Source: Papaver somniferum
Taxonomy: Eukaryota > Streptophyta > Magnoliopsida > Ranunculales > Papaveraceae
Direction: 5' to 3'
Assembly: GCF_003573695.1 (NCBI RefSeq)
Contig: NC_039358.1
Coordinates: forward strand, 14,322,637-14,386,636
DNA length: 64,000 bases
The notes beneath the pieces are model-generated. The model saw nothing but the letters and a program-made list of their open reading frames with translations. It did no database searches and was not told the origin of the DNA. Positions 55,383-64,000 of this stretch are shown piece by piece (within the stretch, counting starts at the first letter, position 1; the number at the start of each line of letters is the position of its first letter). The translations under genes were made by a program, and so were the position numbers.

Positions 55383-57260
55383 TATGCTCCCTAAACTAGA
55401 ATTTGGTTAAACATATTGTATTTGTGCATAGTATTTCGTGAATGTCAAACTTAATAGATCACGTGGTCGAGCTATGTTGAGGTTTCTTCAGTTGCCTTCA
55501 GGTAGATTTTTATGCTTGAGTAATTTCCATATTTAAGTGAACCACGAAGTTGCAAGTATCTTGATTTCTTTTTTTCAAGCGCCAAGTGGACCATTGTTTG
55601 CAACCATATTATGGGATGGGAATGCAGGTTTAAAGTGTCGCAAGTTTCTGTCATGAGAGAAGATGGTCCCTCACTCGAGGGATACTCAGATTCTCCTATG
55701 ATTTACTCTCTAGTTTTCAACCTTACAGTGCATCCTAATAGACCCAAATGAAGAATGAACCTAATTTATTCTTGCATGTTATTAGCATTGAAACCTTAAG
55801 TTATGAACAAATTCTCTATATAATAATAGAGTTTTTCGAGCACACTCGTTTATATGAATTTCTGGTTGATTCTTATTTTTTGTTAATTGTGGCCCCACTG
55901 TATTTTTAATAGTGTTATAGAATTTTATCCAGTAAAATATTAAGAGAACATTTTTTTTCCTCGTAATATATTTTTTTGGCCAATTACATTCAATAATATT
56001 TTGTTTTTTTACCCAAATTAACTAAATCTTATAGAATCTCATAATTAAAAATATAATATTAAAAGTAAAAAATAAAACATCGAGATATGTAATGTTCATC
56101 ATGATTTTATCAAAAAATTCAATCAATCATAAAACTGGAAAAAAAATCTAATGTCAAATGTTCAATATACATTTCTTGAAATCAAATCAATCCTAATTAC
56201 AATTCCAGACTACTACCAATCAAACTAACTTTAATTGCAATTTACTATTACAGTTCCAATAAAACTAAAAAAAAATCTCATCAAAATCTAGACCAACAAT
56301 TAAAATTAAAAACCAAAATACATAGAGTGGATATACATACCAATAAATCGAACATGCTTCCTCTTCCGCGGAAAAAATAAATTGGTTATTCATCATGTCC
56401 AAAATCGAAATATAAAAAGGTTAGCATAAAATCGTAATGAACCATACATGATACCCAAAAAAACAACGAGAGAAAAAAAAAACCAATAGATAAATAAATT
56501 TCAAAAAGAAAATTAGTTTTTCTCGTTCTATTAAAAAAGAAAATTTGCGTGCATAACATGCTCCGTATGCACAAAAATATTGCAGTAAAAATCGTGATTA
56601 TCCAAAATTATGGTGGTTATGTGTACTAATATCCAAAAATATTTACGAAATGTTATTTTATAACAAAAATTGCAGGTAAATACGACAAATTATATTTTTT
56701 TTCGAAAATTACGCTTTTATTTCTGTTTTATTTTATTAATGTTGTTTCATTAGAAAGATATAATTGGTGAAAATAGTGCAATGAGTAAAAATATATGACT
56801 GGACACATCCGCAATGAGGAAGGTAGAATTCTATGAAGTTTATTATGAGGGTTTCTCGTAAAAAATATCTTTTTTATAGGTGTAATTGCGAGATTTAATT
56901 ACCATGTTGAACTAATCGTAAAGGTGTGTGGATATGCCTCCACCTGCAATAATTCGATCCGAAACATCATTCTGCCTAATGTTATGTACACTACCATGAG
57001 ACAATTATAATCCATTTGGAAACCTTGGCGTGCAATACTTTGCGGTGCTTTGTGGGAGGCGAATAATACCAATCCTATAGCTGCACAGTGTGGGCGCATA
57101 CAATTACTAGCTTCTACTTTCATCGGTATGCTTGAGTTCCTTTTTATTTCTAAACCAATTGGACGGAGTCAACAACTGCGATTTTTGAAGTTCTGGGTTC
57201 TTACTTCAAATGTTGAACAAATTGTGAAGTAATTGATGCTGAGAATCACATTGTTTGTTA
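55383..57260. other. AT-rich stretch, nothing recognised
   Basis: No supported gene. Small frames near 56900-57230 resemble nothing clearly; a faint likeness to the RNase H tail of LINEs around 57050-57120 was too weak to annotate. Confidence 0.45.
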
Positions 57261-57289
57261 CATTGGTTTTACAAAATTTTATGCATTAA

Positions 57290-59600
57290 AATTTTTGATA
57301 TCGATAGTTTTAGAGTATTAGAAGTGAGAGTTGGTTGAGATTGTGCAACAGTTTGATAGGCCCAGACTAAGTAATAAGAGAAGTTTATAGGTAAGGAAGA
57401 GATAAGGAAGTCATAACATTGAAAAAACAGATGAGAAGAGAAGAAGAACTCAAATAGAATTGGAAGAATACAAAAGATATAATTAATAGGCAAATTCGTC
57501 ATGTCTTTATTAGATGAGCATTCAACCATAAATATCAGTAGGTTTAGATAATAACCAACTAACTGTAGCAACTGATCTTACTAATATGATAAGTACAACA
57601 TATATGTGTTGACCGCTAATATATCCATGGCCTATTAATGCTCTTCCCTTGGAAAAACCTTGTCCTCAAGGTTAAATTCAAGATAACGATTAACGATGCA
57701 CAAACTTATAGTAATTCATACAAGTAACATCTATTATAAAGGTCCCTTTCCACCAAAACAGTTTCAGGGTAAGGTTGGACTTCCAAATCTTCATTCAACG
57801 AAGGAAGGTGTTGTTGAGATTGGTGTAAAGGACCCAAACACTTATTAAGATAAGATACATGAAATACTAGATGCATTTTTGACTTGTTAGGAAGCTCCAA
57901 TTTATATGCCACATCTCCAATATTCTCGATTATCTTACAAGGTCCATAGAACCGAGGACTTAACTTGATTGCATGCCGAAGAGCCAAAGAGGATTGGAAA
58001 TATGGCTGTAATCTAATATATACCCAGTCCCCTTAAACAAAATCTTTATAGATTCTCTTAAGATCTGCAATAGATTCAATTAAGATCTACATTTTTTTTC
58101 ATCCATGCTTGTGCTTCAACTAACTTTTGCTTAAGAAGAGAGAAAAGTTGTTTTCTTTCCCGCATAATATCATCGACATCCTGAACTTATGTTAACCCTA
58201 GAATATATGATAGAAACGAAGGTGGTTTCCTGCATAAACTACCTCAAATGGAAACATTTTGGTAAAAGAATGCCAAGATGTATTATACTAATTTTATGCC
58301 ATAGGAAGCCAATCAACCCAACGTTTCTGGTTATCACCAACAAAATACCTCAAGTAAGTATCCAATCTACGGTTTACAACTTCTGATTTCCCTCCAATCT
58401 GCAAATGATAACTAGTACTCATACATATTGTGTACTATACCGATGAAAAAGTTTACACACAAAAAATGGCTAGTAAATACAACATCTTTGTCACTATCTA
58501 CAAATTTTCAAATTCCATGAATTTTAGCAATAGTATAAAAAATGCTTGGGCAACAATGACATAAGTAGAAGGGTGACTGAGAGAAATAAAATGAGCATAC
58601 TTTGATAGTCGATCAACCACAACATAGATGCTGATTTATCTCAAGCTAGGGGAAACACGTCGATGAAATCCATTGTTATGTATGTCCAAATGTGCTCTGG
58701 GATTTGAAGAGGATATAATAGGACAACAAGTCTTATATTATCCGATTTAGAGACTTGAAAACCTGGCAATTGCGAACAAACACACAAACGGTTGACCGAA
58801 TTCCCCTCTAATAGAAAGAACTTCTAACCATCATAATTATCTTCTTATAACCTGAATTACCAGAATATGGAGAGGCATGCATTGAACTTAGAATAGTTGG
58901 TATCAAATGCTAGGAAGGATTTAACAATACCTTTCTCCATCCTTCAAATGATAATGTTTTGATCCTATTTTACAAGAAGTAAGCATTTCATGTAATGGTA
59001 ACGTAGAATGGATCCTTGAGTACCTCTTGTTGGAGATTTGCCCACCAATATGATTGTCCAAGTGAGATTGCTACACATTCATACTCTGCATATCGAGATA
59101 GAGCATCAGCAACTTGATTATCAACTCCCTTCTTATACTCAATTTTATAATCAAATCCAAGGATCTTTGATAACTAGCATTGTTGATTTGGTGTTGTAAT
59201 CTTTTATTCAAGCAAATACTTCAAACTTTGATGATATGTAAGAACAATGAATTACCTCCCCAAAAGATGCAAACATCATTTTTGTACTTACTTTATTAGT
59301 GCAAGCATATTTTTTTTCTTATAGGTAGAACAGTGATAACCCACGTCCTTTTAATGCATGACTAAAATATGTTATAGTTTGTTGATCATACATTATAACA
59401 ACACCAATTCCTATACCACACGCATCACACTCTAGCACAAAATCTTTAGAAAAATCTGGTAATCTTAAGACGGGAGACTGTGTAAGTACGTTTTTAAGAT
59501 TATGAAAGACTTGTGCGGCATCAGAGTCCAAGTAAAAGCATTATGCTTTAAAAGTTATGTTATAGAAGAATCCAAAATTCCATGCCCTTCATAAACTTTT
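57290..59600 (-). mobile_element. Decayed Ty3/gypsy (chromovirus-like) retrotransposon, pol fragment to 3' LTR
   Basis: Read on the minus strand, the order is RT tail and RNase H start (59531-59319: PVLRLPDFSKDFVLECDACG, TYFSHALKG), then integrase. Integrase phrases such as YITMDFID and the following VDRLSKYAHF-like sequence appear with frameshifts around 58720-58560. The integrase C-terminus follows at 57987-57706 (KLSPRFYGPCKIIENIGDVA, then HLVFHVSYLNKCLG). After that comes AACCTTGAGGACAAGGTTTT, typical of the end of these polyproteins, and a short LTR-like stretch of about 300 bp (57290-57600). Gag, protease and most of the RT are missing. Confidence 0.85.
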
Positions 59601-59612
59601 GTTAGTACCATG

Positions 59613-59741
59613 TGAAAAGCGGGGGTATAACAACCACACCCAATAATTCGTTCGGTAATTTGTATGGACTAACTCCAATATAATTTCGAGTGTACCAGCT
59701 TATAAAAGCGAGCTCAATAAAGAAATATATCACAGAGTTAT
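59613..59741 (-). mobile_element. Reverse-oriented LTR end fragment, oldest layer of a nest
   Basis: Starts TGAAAAGCGGGGGTATAACA, the reversed LTR end of the 38.5-kb Copia family, and runs 129 bp until it is cut by a forward LTR beginning exactly TGTAAGAGAACTGC at 59742. Confidence 0.75.
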
Positions 59742-60180
59742 TGTAAGAGAACTGCTCAGTCGAACTCGCAAGTGTTGCTATCTCAAGCTTGTTTGTCAAG
59801 TTTAGTTGTCAAAACTATAAGTCTTGATTTCTAGTCTACTTATAGCTAAGTCTCGGATTAGGATAATAAGTGTAGTTGAGCATTAGAATTCACGGCGTTC
59901 ATCGATTGAAGACGAAGAACTACTAAGGGGAGCTTGTGGAACTTCATCAACAAAAGGTATATGGAGACTTGAACTCATCTATCATTCAAAAGTATATCTA
60001 CTTTATCTCCTATTTGAGACAAAAGTCGTATAGCTATATAGACTTAGATTATACACATTTGATATTTCGAGCTGAGTTTAACTCGCTTACATATTTCTCG
60101 AAATATGTGTTGGTAAGCTCTCAATTTAACCAAGTTCATCTTATATTCTTGGCAAAAGTCAAAAGATGATCATGTGAAAA
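59742..60180 (+). mobile_element. Forward LTR start fragment, middle layer of the nest
   Basis: Matches the first 440 bp of the LTR at 44768 (AGAACTGCTC, GTCAAAACTATAAGTCTTGA, TATGGAGACTT, ATATTTCTCGAAATATGTG). It is interrupted at 60180 where a reversed LTR of the same family begins. Confidence 0.8.
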
Positions 60181-62255
60181 TGAAAAAGCGGGGGTCTAAC
60201 AACCACACCCAATATTTCGTTAGGCAATCTAAATAGAAAAACTCCAATATACTTTCAAGAGAATCAACTAGACAGTTAGACTCAATCTATAAAAAGTATA
60301 TCAAAGAATTTTATATCTCTATCTCTTGATTCAATCCGCAATCAGCAAATAGGGATTTGCGAGCCCGATTGAATATAAGAGGATTAACTTGAACGGTACC
60401 AAAGACCAATGTTCAAGTGTCAATCAATTCACTCAAAAACCCTAAGGCCGGATACAAGAACTTATTGATCTTAACGTACAACCTGTGATATTTCTATTAT
60501 ATAAATAAAATATAATGCGGAAAAGAAATAACACAGATACCAGAATTTTGTTAACAAGGAAACCGCAAATGCAGAAAAATCCTGGGACCTAGTCCAGAAT
60601 AAACACACACTGATTATAATTTGTTACACCAATTTCCTACTACCTATTCGGACTATATGTAATACCTTCTTCAGCACTTGTAGAACTCCTAGCAGAATAC
60701 TGATTCTCTTTAGAAATTCTTCACGCAAATCTTCTAGCAGAACCCAAGGTTCTCTCTAAAAGATACACCAACACGATTGATGCGACTTGATATTTTGTTT
60801 ACATAAAACACCAGTTTGATTTCCCTTTAGATGTGAATCAAGGTTTTGGAAATCTTGTATTTATTTTGATAAAGACAATTACTAGGTAAAACTAATATCA
60901 AAACAAACTTGTAGATTAGGGTTTTAACTTACAATCAGTATACGTACACAAAAGGAGTCCGTGAACCTGATTTCCGTAAGTAAACTTGGGTGATTCCAAA
61001 GATCAATTTCCAAGTTAAGAAAACCTTAATAATTCTACAACAAGAACAACTAGAATAAATCTAGAGATGTCTTGTTTAAAACTTCTTAAGGATTTTTACG
61101 AGATACCTTAATCGAAGTTTTCTTTCTAGCTTCCGATTTCGACTAATAAGTGTTGGTATACAATCGGAAACTGAAATATATCAAAAACCTAGGGTTTATG
61201 ATCAACAACTCTTGAGTGGTTTTATATCAGAAGAGAAAACCTTAGAATAGACAAGAGGTAAAAAACCTAGATTACAAGTTGTATAATCAATCACGAAGAT
61301 TTAATTCAACTTGGCTTTGTGATCCCCAATACAAAGACTTATCTCACTCTTGTTCACGAAGAACAACAGACATGGAAACGACCTGCAAAGCTTACACCTA
61401 TTTTCCAAAAATACTGAAAAACGTGTAAACTCACGAACCCTTTATTTATAATGAACAATAGCATAGAAGCTAAGAAAAGCTATTTTTATTTTTCAAGACT
61501 CTCCTAAATATGAGAGTCTTTCCTAAGTTACAAATATTATGCATAAATAATTAATTAAAAAATATTTATTTATGTGAATAAATCACATTCTAACTTAGGC
61601 AGGAATTAAAAGTTATCACAAACACTTTAATATGGTAATCAAATATGTTTGAATTAATAGCCATCTTACTTAGACAAGGAAACATCACCAACTTGACCAA
61701 AAATAGCTTTTAGTCACGTAATTGGGCCCAAGTCCATGAACTGTTACAAACTGCCCATGAATTGTTTCCTACTAACGAACTTTAATAAATCACTCATAAC
61801 TTCATCGTATAACTCGAAATTGAGTGATTCTTGGCTCGTTGGATTCATAAGCTCATTCACTATAACATGAGATTCTTTATAAGGATAAAGGTTATTGTCT
61901 CCAAGGTCATGAATCAAATAACCTCAAGTATATATACATAAATGTATATTTACCGTCATTGGAATTGTTCCATAGAGTGAGCATTTATCTTGATATATTA
62001 GAAAGGTATAATTGAACAAGAATCCAAATGAAATCAATCACATACCTTTGTTTATGAAGTACTTGTTGATGTCTTCTTGTAGTCTTCAATCTTCAATCTT
62101 CATCCTTTAAGAATAGCTTCGACTCAACTTCTTAGACCTAATCTAGTCCGAAACTATCTTTAGTATGCTAAATCAAGAATGAATTTTGGAAACTAAAATT
62201 AACAATTAACTTGACATACCAACACTAGTGGGTTCAACCGAGTAGCGCTCTAACA
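60181..62255 (-). mobile_element. Reverse-oriented 3' LTR of a Copia element related to the 8.8-kb element
   Basis: 2075 bp from TGAAAAAGCGGGGGTCTAAC to GCTCTAACA, a reversed TGTTAG...TTTTCA LTR. Directly beyond it on the right lies the reversed polypurine tract (CTCCCCCTTTGTCAATTTT), which shows that it is a 3' LTR and not a solo copy. It contains the CCTGGGACCTAGTCCAGA block (reversed). No coding sequence. Confidence 0.85.
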
Positions 62256-63000
62256 GTCTCCCCCTTTGTCAATTTTAGTGACAAAACCATTTTACATATG
62301 GCTTGTACTTGTTAAAAGAAAAATCGACAAGCTTGATTTCCTTGGTTCTTCAACTCTTCATGTGTTCATCTTGTACTTGTTGAAGATCCATCATAGTATT
62401 ATTACACACCATCAAAGTTTCATTGTATCACAACTTTGACAATAATACTATGGTGATATGTATCACTCCCCCTTAGTAAATACTCCATCTCACATGGAAA
62501 CCACTCCTCCTTACATAATGATCCGAAAACCATATGTATTTGTAGTGTGAACTACATATTAATTCTCCCCATTTTTGTCAATAAAATTGGCAAAGGTACA
62601 AGAACGGGATTATAATGAAATTTCCGAAAGAGACATTTCATGACTAAAAGAAAAAAAATATATACCAACTAATTTAGATGCAATCATAAAGCCGAAGCTA
62701 AATGGATTCATCAAGGAGTTTAAAGATACAAGATAACGCCTCTAAAATTCCACAGCCGCACACCCCTCAAGATATGACCATTAAGCACAAGTTCAAAAGA
62801 ACTCTCTCCCATTTGATGTCATTCCCGAAAGAACAACAAGAGTGACCTTACTCCAGAGATAAGGATTTATATATTGGATTTTAGAAACCCCACAAGGAGA
62901 TGCGAACTAAGAACCAATCATTGAAAGTCTCTCATGAGATCAAGTTACTGAACAATAGAACTATCTCATGGTAATAATACACAATATGTAATCATGAAGA
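62256..63000 (-). mobile_element. 3' internal region of the reversed Copia element
   Basis: Reverse complement of the region 44000-44767 of the 8.8-kb element. It includes polypurine tracts, a block matching GTTGTTCTTTCGGGAATGAC, and one matching CTTGATGAATCCATTTAGCT. Gag and anything upstream are absent; the sequence passes within 200 bp into LTR-like sequence. Confidence 0.8.
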
Positions 63001-63184
63001 TCAAATATTGTGATCATCTGTTCTAAGATACAAACTTGTATGAACAAGAATTGATATGCTTAGAAGGAAGAATAATCTTTTCCATAAGGATTTACACCAA
63101 GAATGGTTACCATAAGAGTATGAAAAAGATTCTTTGACAATAAAAACCAACATCCATGGCTTTGATAATTGCTTCTAACCTGTT

Positions 63185-64000
63185 ATATTTAAGAATTTCA
63201 ATCACACATCAGGTTAGGTAATTAAGACTCATACACGTGGTATCTAACCATATTCATCTTAACCATAACTAGTTCAAATGACTCAAATGAACTAGTTAGA
63301 GAGTTGTTTAATTGCAAGGAAATCTTATGTAACTACACAAGACACAATTGAAGCAAAGACGATTTGATTCACTTGAATCGTTCATGAACTTTATAGCCAC
63401 GGTTTTCAAAATGCATTCCATAGTTTATATAAGTATAAGTTCACAAAAAATCATCTTTAGATATAATCTAACTCAAGTTCGCATACTAGGTTCGCGGACT
63501 TAAGTTACCTGGCAGAGTTTACAAACTCCAGAAGAAATTCTCGGGTTTGAGAACTTCGCCAGTTCGCGGACTAGGTTCGCGGACTTAGCTTCACGCAAGT
63601 AGTTTGTCAACTCCAGCATAAATTCTCGGGTTTGAGAACTTCGGAAGTTCACGGACTGAGTACGCAGACTTGGATCATGCCATTCTTCCGGTTCTCTTGA
63701 TCAACAAAGTTCGCAAACTTTGGTTCAAGGAATAGGACTTATACATAAATGTGTTTCCACAACAATGCTCATGTCCACCATTGATTATGTAATCTAAACT
63801 CTCATTTCAATCATAGAAACATTCTTAGAGGACGTTATACAGTTGTTACACCATTTCTCGTCAAAGCAATTTTCAAAGTGATTGAAACATATCATGACTT
63901 TCGTCACTAGGTAAAGATAAACTTGGTTGAAGCGAAAATCTTACCAACACATATTTTGAGAAATATGTAAGCAAGTTAGACTCAGCTCGAAACAATAAAT
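63185..64000 (-). mobile_element. Second reversed LTR of the same family, cut by the window end
   Basis: Reverse complement of LTR positions equivalent to about 38850-39600: AACTAGTTCAAATGACTCAA, the U3 repeat zone and CATATTTTGAGAAATATGTAA. The U3 motif is different: TTCGCGGACT and AATTCTCGGGTTTGAGAACT are repeated (63470-63660) in place of GTACGCATAC. It probably was the 5' LTR of the element whose 3' LTR is at 60181-62255, with the centre deleted. Confidence 0.75.

Noticed and set aside
56899..57232. Possible RNase H-like fragment
   Set aside because: The similarity is limited to a few residues, without the catalytic pattern.
1..64000. tRNA genes
   Set aside because: I scanned for tRNA arm patterns and noticed only retroelement primer-site sequences; a covariance search was not possible, so a missed tRNA cannot be excluded.

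Overview
This is nuclear DNA from a flowering plant, almost certainly a eudicot with a large, repeat-rich genome. The evidence is multi-exon genes with GT-AG introns, a nuclear-encoded chloroplast translation factor, a plastid-type mTERF protein, a tau-class GST, and layers of nested LTR retrotransposons, LINEs and MITEs. The species cannot be read from the sequence; a Ranunculales genome such as poppy is only a guess from family resemblance.

The conventional genes lie in one island at about 22.3-35.7 kb. From left to right it holds a 5'-truncated GH31 alpha-glucosidase (+), a single-exon chloroplast mTERF gene (-, convergent with the glucosidase), a complete 12-exon chloroplast initiation factor IF-2 (+, about 1034 aa) divergent from the mTERF, and a two-exon tau-class glutathione S-transferase (-) whose intron/exon 2 border carries a MITE. 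Just upstream of the GST start lies a broken HSP70 C-terminal fragment followed by an 11-copy hairpin minisatellite. The IF-2 and mTERF genes share the setting of plastid gene expression; the others have no evident functional link.

The left third (1-22 kb) is mobile-element debris: MITEs, LINE pieces in both orientations, a Copia-type LTR joined to an unrelated reversed LTR (this composite occurs twice, at 3.6 and 17.7 kb), and an Athila-like Ty3/gypsy element (6838-12559) that has an acidic ORF with a membrane-like segment where pol should be.

The right half (37-64 kb) is dominated by a complete 8.8-kb non-autonomous Copia element (38504-47301) with 2.5-kb LTRs, a tRNA-Met-type primer site, a decayed gag, a second unknown ORF, no pol, and a perfect 5-bp target duplication. 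Beside it lies a duplicated 3' end of the IF-2 gene, introns retained, broken by a solo LTR of a related family. Then follow a TIR element with internal hairpin repeats, a type-B response-regulator pseudogene, a decayed chromovirus-like gypsy pol, and nested LTRs of the same Copia group to the window end.

No wholly new multi-gene system is evident. The most unusual signals are: two non-autonomous retrotransposon families, each carrying its own non-pol ORF; three unrelated tandem arrays built of short perfect hairpins, two of them inside TIR elements; the IF-2 partial duplication; and the composite LTR unit present twice.
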